From the NCBI GenBank assembly GCA_027620395.1, contig JAQBZY010000003.1:1-14456 (forward strand): DNA of 14,456 bases. Direction: 5' to 3'. Both the position numbers and the translations under genes were made by a program. Source of the DNA: Pseudomonadota bacterium (GTDB taxonomy: Bacteria > Pseudomonadota > Alphaproteobacteria > Rhodospirillales > Casp-alpha2). This document shows positions 1-6,840 of this stretch, in pieces (within the stretch, counting starts at the first letter, position 1; each line of letters starts with the position of its first letter). Under the pieces are notes generated by a model, which was not told where the DNA came from, searched no databases, and worked only from the letters and a program-made list of their open reading frames with translations.

Positions 1-617
<617 letters not shown>

Positions 618-729
618 TTATGTCGCCGGCCGTCGACCGGCGCTTCCGTCTGTCGTAAACGGTTTGCCGTGGCAGGGCAATAAATCCCGCCAATTTCGGA
701 CCGATCGTTTCAATATAAACAATCCGCCC

Positions 730-1470
730 TCAAAGCTCAATGACGAGGCCGTCATGCGCGGTTTCGAAATCGACGTCGGCGGCTTCGGCCAGCATCTCCG
801 GCGCCATGTGAGTGAGGACCGTCCGCTTCGCCGTGATCTCTTGGCGGTGCGCCACGATATCGGGGTAATTGAGGTGGTTCTTCACCGACTTCGCATGAAA
901 ATAGCACTCGGCGATGAACAGATCGGCATCGGCGGCAACGGCCGGCAGATGCTTGGTCCAAGCGCTGTCGCCGGTGTAGGAGACGACCCGGTCGGCGATC
1001 TCGACGCGGACGCTCGTGGGATGTGTTTCGCCGACGTGGGCGGCTGGAAACGGCGTCACCGTCGCTGGCCCGACCGCCGACGGCCGCATCACCGGCATCT
1101 CAAGATAGGTGAGATCAAACTTCGGCGTCATGACCGCCATCCCTGGGAACATTGCCTCGTTGACGGCCGCCATGCGGGTCTCGGTATCGCGGGGGCCGGC
1201 GATTAGCAGTGGCCGGCCGCGTTTGGCGCCAAGCATTGCATCGACCAGCAGGAACGGGACACCGCCGCAATGATCGCCATGCAAATGCGTGAGCACGACG
1301 GCGTCGATGCTGTTGTGCGAGATCCCCAGTTTATTCAGCGCGATCAGGCTAGACGCGCCGAAATCGATGGCCAAACGAAACCCTGGCGCATCGACCAGAA
1401 TGCAGGTCTGAAAACGGCCGCCGCTGCCAAAGGCGTCTCCGGATCCGACAAAAGTGACGAAAACGCTCAT
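730..1470 (-). CDS. Metallo-beta-lactamase-fold hydrolase (RNase Z/arylsulfatase-like)
   Basis: A 246-residue soluble protein with the metallo-beta-lactamase fold. The metal-binding signature THLHGDH lies at residues 61-67 (H62, H64, D66, H67); further likely ligands are H145 in the AAHVGETHP segment, D168 in YTGDSAW and a late histidine (H221 in LTHMAP), the pattern expected for a two-zinc site of the RNase Z/ElaC-like and related MBL branch. The N-terminus (VTFVGSGDAFGSGGRFQT) matches the usual opening of this branch. No signal peptide is seen. The substrate cannot be told from sequence; the protein lacks an evident long RNase Z exosite arm, so a general phosphodiesterase or hydrolase role is as likely as tRNA 3' processing. 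It starts 7 bp after the zapE stop codon, so it is probably cotranscribed with zapE, and it separates zapE from mdh. Fold assignment is firm, function is not. Confidence 0.85.
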   Translation of the reverse strand: MSVFVTFVGSGDAFGSGGRFQTCILVDAPGFRLAIDFGASSLIALNKLGISHNSIDAVVLTHLHGDHCGGVPFLLVDAMLGAKRGRPLLIAGPRDTETRMAAVNEAMFPGMAVMTPKFDLTYLEMPVMRPSAVGPATVTPFPAAHVGETHPTSVRVEIADRVVSYTGDSAWTKHLPAVAADADLFIAECYFHAKSVKNHLNYPDIVAHRQEITAKRTVLTHMAPEMLAEAADVDFETAHDGLVIEL

Positions 1471-1477
1471 CTTGAAA

Positions 1478-2629
1478 TCATGTCCGGTGCGGCATCGCCA
1501 TGTAGTCGGCGGACTGCATTTCGATCAGCCTGGAAACCGTTCTTTCGAATTCGAAGGCACCGTCGCCCTCGGTGTATAGCTCGGTCGGCGGCACGGCGGC
1601 GGAGCAGACGAGATTGACCTTGGCCTCATAGAGGGCGTCGATTAGGGTCACGAACCGTTTGGCCTCATTGCGATTGGCCGGGCCGAGTTTCGGCACGCCG
1701 TCCAGAAACAAGGTGTGAAAGCGCTCGGCGATGGCCAAAAAATCACCGGGACCGAGTGGCTGCGCGCATAGTTCCTCGAACGACGCGAAAGCCGCGCCCT
1801 CGGCCGTCTTAGGCATTTTCAAGGCCCGGCCATTGACGTCGAGCAAGATCGATTTCATTTCGACGCCAAGGGTCAGGTCGTGAAAGCCGGCTTCCAGTTT
1901 GGCCTTGGCGGCAACGTCGGCCGGCGTCAAATAAACCTCCATTCCCTTGAGACGGATCAATCGATAGTCCTCGGCAGCCTTCAGTTCCATGATGTCCATT
2001 TTCTCGGCAATCAGACCGATGAACGGCAGAAACCGTTCGCGCTGCAATCCGTCGCGGTAAAGATCATTGGGCGCGCGGTTCGATGTTGCGACGATGACCA
2101 CGCCTTGTTCGAACAGTTCCTGGAACAATCGCCCCAAGATCATCGCGTCGGCGATGTCGGTGACGTGAAACTCATCGAAACAAAGTAGCCACGCCTGTCC
2201 GACGATGACCCGCGCCAGCGCCGGCAGTGGATCTTTCGATTCCGGCACCTTTCCCAATTTCTGCGCTTCGCGGAAGGCGTGCACGCGACGGTGCACTTCT
2301 TGCAAAAAGCTGTGAAAGTGGACGTGCTGCTTGGCGTCGACCGGGACGTTTTCGAAAAAGACATCCATCAGCATCGACTTGCCGCGGCCGACGCCGCCCC
2401 ACATGTAAAGCCCCTTCGGCAGCGGCACCGGTTTGGAGCCGATGCCGAGCCGAGCCGCCCAGCCCTGCTTGCCCATCTGGCCACGATACCCAGTCAATTG
2501 CTCGGCCAGGCGCTGCAAGGCCAGGACGGCGCTTTCCTGCGCCGGGTCGGCCCTGATGGTGCCGGCATCGACCAGACGGCGGTAGGCATCGACCGGCGAA
2601 GAGCTTGGATTGGCGGCGGCATTCGACAT
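1478..2629 (-). CDS. zapE: Cell division protein ZapE / AFG1-like ATPase
   Basis: AFG1/ZapE family P-loop ATPase of 383 residues, the usual bacterial length. In Escherichia coli ZapE associates with the Z ring, and the mitochondrial homologue AFG1 helps handle respiratory-chain proteins. Seen here: Walker A GGVGRGKS (78-85), a HVHFHSFLQEVH segment (102-113) typical of the family, Walker B LLCFDEFHVTD (148-158), and the sensor-like segment ATSNRAPNDLYRDGLQR (181-197) followed by RFLPFI. Placement near mdh and sdh is conserved in many alphaproteobacteria, which fits a role tied to the membrane or respiratory complexes (inference). The chosen ATG at 2629-2627 is followed by a polar N-terminus and is preceded by 119 bp of intergenic DNA after the FTR1 gene. 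The downstream hydrolase follows after 7 bp. Confidence 0.93.
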   Translation of the reverse strand: MSNAAANPSSSPVDAYRRLVDAGTIRADPAQESAVLALQRLAEQLTGYRGQMGKQGWAARLGIGSKPVPLPKGLYMWGGVGRGKSMLMDVFFENVPVDAKQHVHFHSFLQEVHRRVHAFREAQKLGKVPESKDPLPALARVIVGQAWLLCFDEFHVTDIADAMILGRLFQELFEQGVVIVATSNRAPNDLYRDGLQRERFLPFIGLIAEKMDIMELKAAEDYRLIRLKGMEVYLTPADVAAKAKLEAGFHDLTLGVEMKSILLDVNGRALKMPKTAEGAAFASFEELCAQPLGPGDFLAIAERFHTLFLDGVPKLGPANRNEAKRFVTLIDALYEAKVNLVCSAAVPPTELYTEGDGAFEFERTVSRLIEMQSADYMAMPHRT

Positions 2630-2654
2630 GCTGAGCGGACGTTAGCAGGGTCGA

Positions 2655-2680
2655 AGAAAAAGGAAAGTCCGCAAACGCGG
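2655..2680 (-). terminator. Weak hairpin plus T-rich tract upstream of zapE
   Basis: On the minus strand, downstream of the FTR1 stop, a short CCGC/GCGG stem with a 4-base loop (2669-2680) is followed by a tract rich in T (plus-strand A-run at about 2656-2668). It could terminate the FTR1 transcript before zapE. The stem is only 4 bp and the T tract is interrupted, so the call is tentative. Confidence 0.25.
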
Positions 2681-2748
2681 GCCGAAGCCGCACCTGGGCA
2701 GCGATCCGGGCCGTCTATTCAGCCGCCCAACCGGCCTAACGATTATCT

Positions 2749-3576
2749 TTACGTCCCGGCTGGCGTGCCTTGATTTGGTTGCCCTATGGCGCGCGATAGC
2801 AGTGTGATGGTCACGATTGTCGCCACGTAGATCGCGACCTGCGGCATCGATGGCTGATCCGTATAGCCGATCAGAGTGTGCAAAAGCCGTCCCGGGATAC
2901 TCGATTCCGAGAGCAACCACGACGTGTTCCAAACCGCTTCCATCGGCAAGGCGACAACGCCGGCGGCATTCAAATAGACGATCGCCTGCGCCGCCATGCC
3001 GGCGGCCAGCAACGTGATCAACCACGTCGTCACCTTGAATAGATGCCGGGTCGGCATTGCGACCAGGCCGAAATATATCAAGTACCCGACAATGCCGCCG
3101 GCGATCAGTCCGCCGGCGCCGCCGACAGCGGCAAGGGCCGCGCTTTCGCTCCCCGAAGACAAAATTCCGTATAGGAACAGAACGGTTTCGGCGCCCTCCC
3201 GCAACACCGCCGCGCCGACGACGATCGCCAGCGCCGACGGTGGCCGTTCATTGCTGGCGACACGGCGCCCGACCGCTGACATGTTTTGGGCGATCTCTCT
3301 GCCATGCCGGGTCATCCAGACGTTGTGCCATCCCAACATCACGACGGCCAAGCCCAACACACTAGCGTTAAAAACTTCCTGCCCCATGCCAGCAAAAGCC
3401 ATCGATAGCTGATCCGCAGACACCGCCACGATGGCCGCGCCGGCAAGACCGGCGCCGATGCCGATGCCGACCCAGGTCCGGGATCCGGCAACGCCTCGGG
3501 TCGCGGCCAGCACGATGCCGATGACCAGGGCGGCTTCTAGAACTTCGCGGAAAACAATGACGGCGGCGGCGAGCAT
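2749..3576 (-). CDS. FTR1 family high-affinity iron permease
   Basis: Inner-membrane ferric-iron permease of the FTR1/EfeU/FtrC family, 275 residues from the chosen start. Both hallmark iron-binding REXXE motifs are present: REVLE at residues 10-14 in the first membrane segment and REGAE at 126-130 in a later one. About seven hydrophobic membrane segments can be seen. The family moves iron after it is re-oxidised by a periplasmic partner. The start at 3576 is preferred over one 15 codons upstream because it puts the REXXE motif at the usual distance from the N-terminus, and a purine-rich site (GGACAGGA) lies just upstream of it. The 16-bp gap to the cupredoxin-like gene implies one operon. 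Neither a P19 protein nor an EfeB peroxidase is encoded in the window, so this is a minimal two-gene version. Confidence 0.92.
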   Translation of the reverse strand: MLAAAVIVFREVLEAALVIGIVLAATRGVAGSRTWVGIGIGAGLAGAAIVAVSADQLSMAFAGMGQEVFNASVLGLAVVMLGWHNVWMTRHGREIAQNMSAVGRRVASNERPPSALAIVVGAAVLREGAETVLFLYGILSSGSESAALAAVGGAGGLIAGGIVGYLIYFGLVAMPTRHLFKVTTWLITLLAAGMAAQAIVYLNAAGVVALPMEAVWNTSWLLSESSIPGRLLHTLIGYTDQPSMPQVAIYVATIVTITLLSRAIGQPNQGTPAGT

Positions 3577-3592
3577 GTTCTGGTCCTGTCCG

Positions 3593-3928
3593 TTACTTGG
3601 CGACGATGACGCCCTTGGCAAATTTTTCGTGGAACTCGCCGACGAACTTATACTCGCCCGGCTTCAGCGGTCCAAACACGATCTTGCCCTTGCTGTTGCC
3701 CTTGATGATTTTCTCGATTTTGAGATCGTGGCTTTCGAATTCCTCCGGCGTCGAATCGTCGTTCTTGACCCAAAGCGTGATCCTCTTGCCGGCCGGCACG
3801 ATGATACGGTCCGGATTGAAGCGGTGCTCCTTGATGGTCGTTTCGAACTCGTCGGCGGCGAGACTGAGCCCGGTCCCCATAACCAAAACCAGGGCCGCGG
3901 CTGAGAGCGTGAAGATGTTGCGTTTCAT
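3593..3928 (-). CDS. Exported cupredoxin-domain protein, iron-transport partner of FTR1
   Basis: A 111-residue exported protein with a Sec signal peptide (MKRNIFTLSAAALVLVMG..., predicted cleavage after about LSLAA, residue 25) and an approximately 86-residue cupredoxin-like domain (FNPDRIIVPAG, then TPEEFESHDL, then GPLKPGEYKF and a GEFHEKFAKG tail). Such proteins sit next to FTR1 permeases (for example FtrB of the Ftr systems, or the cupredoxin part of EfeO), where they are thought to oxidise or deliver iron in the periplasm. The mature chain contains no cysteine and no methionine, so a classical type 1 copper site is impossible; three histidines (in KEHRF, FESHD and EFHEK) and acidic residues are the plausible metal ligands. 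The start at 3928 was chosen because it gives a clean signal peptide; an in-frame ATG at 3994 would bury it. First gene of the operon with FTR1; Fur-like sites lie upstream. Confidence 0.85.
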   Translation of the reverse strand: MKRNIFTLSAAALVLVMGTGLSLAADEFETTIKEHRFNPDRIIVPAGKRITLWVKNDDSTPEEFESHDLKIEKIIKGNSKGKIVFGPLKPGEYKFVGEFHEKFAKGVIVAK

Positions 3929-3980
3929 AGATATCCAGCTTTCCAAAGGGATTGTTAAAATAGAGATAAAATTACAACTC

Positions 3981-3993
3981 ATTCGCAATTGCA
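3981..3993. repeat. 13-bp direct repeat ATTCGCAATTGCA, copy 1
   Basis: ATTCGCAATTGCA at 3981-3993 recurs exactly at 4048-4060, 67 bp further on. Each copy contains the palindrome GCAATTGC, and the second copy overlaps the right arm of the Fur-like box at 4040-4054. The first copy also has a weaker left arm (TACAACT, 3973-3979), so it may be a second, lower-affinity operator. Both copies lie in the intergenic region upstream of the cupredoxin/FTR1 operon. Confidence 0.5.
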
Positions 3994-4039
3994 TCTGCCA
4001 GTGGCTTAATCCAATTATCAGGGCCCGTAAACCTTTATT

Positions 4040-4054
4040 TGATAATTATTCGCA
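4040..4054. promoter_or_regulatory. Fur-like box upstream of the iron-uptake operon
   Basis: A 15-bp imperfect 7-1-7 inverted repeat, TGATAAT-T-ATTCGCA. The right arm read in reverse is TGCGAAT, which agrees with the left arm at 5 of 7 positions. This is the layout of Fur-family operators, whose left arm is often TGATAAT. It lies about 110 bp upstream of the start of the cupredoxin/FTR1 genes, in an AT-rich island between them and the divergent desaturase gene. It suggests repression of iron uptake when iron is plentiful; which Fur-family protein binds is unknown. Confidence 0.45.
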
Positions 4055-4060
4055 ATTGCA
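4048..4060. repeat. 13-bp direct repeat ATTCGCAATTGCA, copy 2
   Basis: Exact second copy of the repeat at 3981-3993. Its first seven bases form the right arm of the Fur-like box at 4040-4054. Sixty-seven bp between copies is about six helical turns, which would allow two bound dimers to face the same side of the DNA (inference). Confidence 0.5.
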
Positions 4061-4152
4061 CTATGAGACGGCTTGACCCTTGAATTGCACATGCCCCAAT
4101 CGGAGATTGGCAGGATGCAGGACCCTGAAAACAATCAAGGATCGTAAAGCCC

Positions 4153-4959
4153 GTGGAACAAGTGCTGTCAGACGAAGTTTTGATCCGGCTCGCGGTGTTC
4201 GCCGGCATCCTGGCGGCGATGATGCTGCTGGAATGGCTGTGGCCGAAACGTCCGCGCACGCTTTCGCGGGGCAGCCGTTGGCCAGGGAATCTTGGCGTCG
4301 TCGTGGTCGATACCATCGCCGTCCGCCTGCTGGTGCCGTTGCCACCGGCGGCGGCGGCACTGTGGGCGTCCGAGCACGGCATCGGCCTCTTCAACATGTT
4401 AGCGGTGCCGCCGCTGCCGGCCTTAGTGGCGAGCGTCCTTCTGCTCGATCTCGCGATCTACGCCCAGCATGTGATGTTTCACAAGCTCCCGATGCTGTGG
4501 CGGATTCACCGAATGCATCACGCCGACACCGAGTTTGACGCCAGTACCGGACTCCGATTCCATCCGATCGAGATCGTGCTTTCGGTGTTCATCAAGATCG
4601 TCTTGGTGGTGGTGTTGGGCGCGCCGGCTTTGGCGGTGATCATATTCGAGATCGTGCTCAACGGGACGGCGATGTTCAACCATGCCAACTTGGCGTTGCC
4701 GACCGGGGCCGACCGCATCCTCCGCCTGGTCGTCGTCACGCCGGACATGCATCGGGTGCACCATTCCTGGCACCGCGACGAGATCGACAGCAATTACGGC
4801 TTCAACTGGCCTTGGTGGGACCGGCTATTCGGGACCTACAAGGACCAGCCCACGGACGGCCACGCCGGCATGACCATCGGCCTTCCGCATTTCCGTGAGG
4901 CCAAATACAGGGACCTGATGGGATTGCTCAAGATACCGTTTCAAAGTACTGAGAATTGA
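4153..4959 (+). CDS. Sterol desaturase / fatty acid hydroxylase family membrane enzyme
   Basis: A 268-residue integral membrane di-iron oxygenase of the fatty acid hydroxylase (ERG3/sterol desaturase) superfamily. The eight-histidine pattern is present: HVMFH (106-110), HRMHH (119-123), H137 in RFHPIE, FNHAN (H177) and HRVHH (200-204). Hydrophobic stretches near residues 10-28, 45-70, 88-104 and 145-170 fit membrane spans around a cytoplasmic catalytic site. Members hydroxylate or desaturate sterols, sphingoid bases, carotenoids or alkyl lipids; the substrate here cannot be read from the sequence. The start is a GTG at 4153; no ATG lies close enough upstream in frame, and the N-terminus has the usual length. 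It is transcribed away from the iron-uptake operon. Its stop codon overlaps the start of the decayed antitoxin gene. Confidence 0.9.
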   Translation: MEQVLSDEVLIRLAVFAGILAAMMLLEWLWPKRPRTLSRGSRWPGNLGVVVVDTIAVRLLVPLPPAAAALWASEHGIGLFNMLAVPPLPALVASVLLLDLAIYAQHVMFHKLPMLWRIHRMHHADTEFDASTGLRFHPIEIVLSVFIKIVLVVVLGAPALAVIIFEIVLNGTAMFNHANLALPTGADRILRLVVVTPDMHRVHHSWHRDEIDSNYGFNWPWWDRLFGTYKDQPTDGHAGMTIGLPHFREAKYRDLMGLLKIPFQSTEN

Positions 4960-5078
4960 CGTCGATCGACAATTCGACCGGCGTCATCCTGCCGAAAGAA
5001 ATTCTCGCGCGCCAAATGGAAGCCGGTGAAAAGGCGATGCGCACATACCGTGACGTTCTCCGCAAACTGGCAAAATGA
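4956..5078 (+). pseudogene. AbrB/MazE-type antitoxin remnant (partner of Doc), internally deleted
   Basis: A 40-codon frame starting at a TTG that overlaps the desaturase stop and ending at TGA 5076-5078, sharing ATGA with the downstream toxin frame. The first part, TSIDNSTGVILPKEILAR (residues 2-19), is the typical start of the AbrB/MazE-like antitoxins found with Doc toxins (usual form IGNSTGVILPKELLAR). The second part, QMEAGEKAMRTYRDVLRKLAK, split here at residues 20 and 40, matches their usual C-terminal tail. The roughly 30-35 residues between, which form most of the swapped-hairpin DNA-binding fold, are missing, yet the reading frame is intact. Full-length members are about 75 residues. 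There is no ATG and no clear ribosome binding site. I read it as a decayed gene, although a short peptide could still be made by coupling to the desaturase. Family recognition is from memory of the consensus. Confidence 0.75.
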
Positions 5079-5311
5079 ACGAACCGATCTGGCTCCGAAA
5101 GGATGCCGCCGTATTGCTGCATGCCGCATCCATCACTGAGCATGGCGGCAGTCCGGGCCTTCGCCATGACGGCATGTTGGACTCAGCCCTAACCCGGCCG
5201 GTCAACAAGTTCGCCTCTGCGCCGGAGATGCCGATCCACGCACTTGCCGCCGCTTATGCGTTCGGACTCGCCCGCTGGATCGCCGCCAACAGCATGGCGG
5301 CCAAAGCCTAA
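5075..5311 (+). pseudogene. Doc/Fic-family toxin remnant lacking the catalytic core
   Basis: A 78-residue frame whose first 66 residues resemble the N-terminus of death-on-curing (Doc) toxins: the EPIWL opening, then TEHGGSPGLRHDGMLDSAL (21-39), RPVNKFA (41-47) and LAAAYAFGLA (57-66). Doc proteins are about 125-130 residues and continue with the Fic motif HPFxxGNKRT, which carries the catalytic histidine. Here that motif and everything to near the C-terminus is absent; after LAR (65-67) the frame runs straight into WIAANSMAAKA, which resembles the normal C-terminal tail. An in-frame internal deletion of about 50 residues is the simplest reading; the shared LAR-coding bases at 5267-5275 may mark the junction. 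Without the Fic motif it cannot phosphorylate EF-Tu. The ATG overlaps the antitoxin stop by four bases, the usual arrangement of this operon. Confidence 0.8.
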
Positions 5312-5916
5312 TCGCGCTTGATCGCCGCCATCATCTGCGCCGTCGCCCGGGCCAATGGATCGATGCTGGCCGCCAACTTTGCTTGCACCGCCGCCGCGTC
5401 GGCGGCGCTGCGGTTTTGGTTGAGCTTGGTCTTGATCTCGATCCGGTCGACCGGCATCTCGAAGGCAACGATGCCCTTGATCTGCTTTTCCAACATCCCG
5501 TCCGGTAAATTTTCGAGCCGCCAGTTGCCGGTGGCGTCACTTTCGAACGTGCCGACGAGAGCGCGGAGCACATCGGCAGCCTTTTCTCCTTCGACAATCC
5601 GGGGCGCGCCGAAGACATGCACGGCAGCGTAGTTCCATGTCGGCACCATCGCCGGCGTCACGTACCAGTTGGGCGACACATAAGCATGCGGGCCGAAAAA
5701 GACCGCCACCGCCTCGGCCTTGCCATCGAAGGCTTGCCACTGCGGATTGGCCTTGGCCACGTGCCCGATCAACACGCCGTCGGCGCGGCGCAACATCGGA
5801 ATGTGGTTGGCGTTGGGTGGCGAGCCGGTGGTGATCAAAAGTCCGAAGGCGTTTTCGGCGATCAGGCGTTCGCCGAGGGCGGCGTCCTCGCTCTTGAAGG
5901 CTGGCGGCACGTACAT
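5308..5916 (-). CDS. FMN-binding negative transcriptional regulator, PaiB family
   Basis: A 202-residue protein of the PaiB family, with a split-barrel flavin-binding fold. In Bacillus subtilis PaiB is linked to negative control of sporulation and protease genes; in proteobacteria its role is mostly unknown and may be enzymatic. Family signatures: the MYVPPAF opening, NHIP (37-40), GHVAKANPQW (51-60), GPHAYVSPNWY (75-85), VPTWNYAAVH (91-100) and KLNQNRS (164-170), a near-invariant C-terminal motif. Length is normal. A GGAG site lies about nine bases before the ATG at 5916. The gene is convergent with the toxin remnant; the two stop codons overlap (5308-5311), so the decay of the pair has brought the genes tail to tail. 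It diverges from the small DUF6494-type gene, with a 156-bp shared upstream region. Confidence 0.9.
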   Translation of the reverse strand: MYVPPAFKSEDAALGERLIAENAFGLLITTGSPPNANHIPMLRRADGVLIGHVAKANPQWQAFDGKAEAVAVFFGPHAYVSPNWYVTPAMVPTWNYAAVHVFGAPRIVEGEKAADVLRALVGTFESDATGNWRLENLPDGMLEKQIKGIVAFEMPVDRIEIKTKLNQNRSAADAAAVQAKLAASIDPLARATAQMMAAIKRD

Positions 5917-5944
5917 GGCGATAACTCCGGTTTTGCGACTTTGA

Positions 5945-5973
5945 TTGCCGCCCCGCCCACGGCTTCCTATATT
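5945..5973 (+). promoter_or_regulatory. Sigma-70-like promoter for the DUF6494-type gene
   Basis: TTGCCG (5945-5950) and TATATT (5968-5973) are separated by exactly 17 bp, a good match to the housekeeping promoter layout. Transcription would begin near 5980 and leave a leader of about 90 bases before the ATG at 6073. Prediction from motif only. Confidence 0.45.
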
Positions 5974-6007
5974 GCGGGCAGAGACGGTGCATGAATAGAT
6001 AAATAGT

Positions 6008-6025
6008 GGCTCTATGAAAAGAGCC
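6008..6025 (+). other. Leader hairpin upstream of the DUF6494-type gene
   Basis: GGCTCT (6008-6013) and AGAGCC (6020-6025) form a perfect 6-bp stem with an ATGAAA loop. It lies in the predicted leader of the downstream gene, about 48 bases before its start codon. It may stabilise the message or be part of a binding site; no known riboswitch is recognised. Confidence 0.35.
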
Positions 6026-6072
6026 GTTATTCGCCGAATGATGGAACCACTTTACATTGAGGAGAAGCCGGA

Positions 6073-6279
6073 ATGGATGACGATGTCTTCAACATGCAGG
6101 TGCGCAAGTTCCTGAAAAATGTCGGCGTGACCTCGCAACGGGAAATCGAAACCGCCGTCAAGGACGCCATCCGGACCGGCAAGCTCAAGGGCGACGAGCA
6201 GATTTCCGCCAAGGTGACGTTGACGATTGAAGGCCTCGGCGTCACCAAGGACATCACCGGCAGCATCGATCTGAAGTAA
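6073..6279 (+). CDS. Small conserved DUF6494-type protein
   Basis: A 68-residue acidic cytoplasmic protein, opening MDDDVFNMQVRKFLKNVG and containing VTSQREIETAV (19-29) and KLKGDEQISAKVTL (37-50), which I recognise as the DUF6494 family pattern seen in many proteobacteria. No function is known for the family. The first half looks helical, the second half beta-rich. There is no signal peptide or membrane segment. A strong ribosome binding site (AGGAG at about 6060) precedes the ATG by about ten bases, and a good promoter lies further upstream, so it is a real, probably well-expressed gene transcribed alone. It converges on the HxlR regulator gene. Confidence 0.85.
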   Translation: MDDDVFNMQVRKFLKNVGVTSQREIETAVKDAIRTGKLKGDEQISAKVTLTIEGLGVTKDITGSIDLK

Positions 6280-6319
6280 GTTCCAATCTCCGCCGCTCAT
6301 GGAATGCCCTGGCGCCCGC

Positions 6320-6724
6320 TCAGCTGGCGCGGATGCTTGCCTCGAACCGCTTTCGATCTTTCTTGATTTTATCGACGGCTTCTTTGAGAGCGATCGTCCG
6401 TCGGTCGTATTTGCCGCTCCATAGGATGATCTCGACGAAGACTGACGCGAGATCCCGGCCTTTGTCGGTGAGTGCATAAATATTACTGCGGCGATTTTCT
6501 GGGTCGCGTGACTTCGTGATGATGCCTTCGTTTTCCAGGTGCCTTAGCCGATCAGCAAGCACATTGGTCGCGATTTCCTCATTCATTCCGAGGAATTCGC
6601 CGTAGGTCTTTTTTCCCTTCAGCATCATTTCCCGGAGAACCAGGAAACTCCACCGATCTCCGAAGGTATCAAGACCGAATGCGACCGGGCACCCGGTCTG
6701 ACGCATCTTGTTTTGATTTCTCAT
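6320..6724 (-). CDS. HxlR family winged-helix transcriptional regulator
   Basis: A 134-residue regulator of the HxlR/DUF24 family. Evidence: the conserved N-terminal cysteine in GCPVAF (C12), the helix segment FGDRWSFLVLREMM (21-34), and the winged-helix wing SRDPENRRSNIYALTDKGRDL (72-92). In studied members (YodB, HypR, QorR) the N-terminal cysteine senses electrophiles or oxidants, and the protein represses a divergent or nearby detoxification gene. Here it diverges from the tandem YdhR-like gene across about 116 bp that carries two near-identical sites, so it probably controls that gene and itself. No strong ribosome binding site is seen for either the first ATG (6724) or the next one (6706); the first is kept because it gives the usual N-terminal length. 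Confidence 0.92.
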   Translation of the reverse strand: MRNQNKMRQTGCPVAFGLDTFGDRWSFLVLREMMLKGKKTYGEFLGMNEEIATNVLADRLRHLENEGIITKSRDPENRRSNIYALTDKGRDLASVFVEIILWSGKYDRRTIALKEAVDKIKKDRKRFEASIRAS

Positions 6725-6742
6725 GTAAGCATTCTAAAAATT

Positions 6743-6759
6743 TTACTTGCAAAATACAA
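6743..6759. promoter_or_regulatory. Putative HxlR operator, site 1
   Basis: TTACTTGCAAAATACAA, a 17-bp site that recurs with one mismatch at 6781-6797, 38 bp away. It is AT-rich and lies 19 bp upstream of the HxlR start codon. HxlR-family operators are typically imperfect inverted repeats of the TACTT...AAGTA kind. Assignment rests on position and repetition. Confidence 0.5.
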
Positions 6760-6780
6760 TCAGTCTATCTAAAAGCCATA

Positions 6781-6799
6781 TTACTTGCTAAATACAAGT
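6781..6799. promoter_or_regulatory. Putative HxlR operator, site 2 (inverted repeat)
   Basis: TTACTTGCTAAATACAAGT; within it ACTTG (6783-6787) and CAAGT (6795-6799) are a perfect 5-bp inverted repeat with a 7-base spacer, the symmetry expected of a homodimeric winged-helix regulator. It is the second copy of the site at 6743-6759 (16 of 17 identical) and lies about 42 bp upstream of the YdhR-like start. Confidence 0.55.
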
Positions 6800-6840
6800 T
6801 AATGGCCGCCAACACGAACCCACCAACAAAGGACGACGCC

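Noticed and set aside
624..642. CGCCGG/CCGGCG hairpin as a terminator for the metallo-hydrolase gene
   Set aside because: No T-run on the minus strand and nearly 90 bases from the stop codon; more likely chance in GC-rich DNA or part of the mdh leader.
2661..2671. AGGAAAGTCCG, similar to the conserved RNase P RNA box
   Set aside because: The flanks do not contain the other conserved RNase P elements, and the space between FTR1 and zapE is too short; chance match.
2749..3621. FTR1 permease starting at 3621
   Set aside because: The extra 15 residues are polar, overlap the end of the cupredoxin-like gene and lack a ribosome binding site; the start at 3576 has one.
3593..3994. Longer cupredoxin-like protein starting at 3994
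   Set aside because: The extra 22 residues would precede and disrupt a clean Sec signal peptide, and part of them is encoded by the AT-rich regulatory region.
5075..5311. Functional Doc/Fic toxin
   Set aside because: The catalytic HPFxxGN(K/R) motif is entirely missing and the frame is about 50 residues too short.
6743..6799. Two 17-bp repeats as a minimal CRISPR array
   Set aside because: Only two copies, a 21-bp spacer and no cas genes; their place between a regulator and a divergent gene fits operators.
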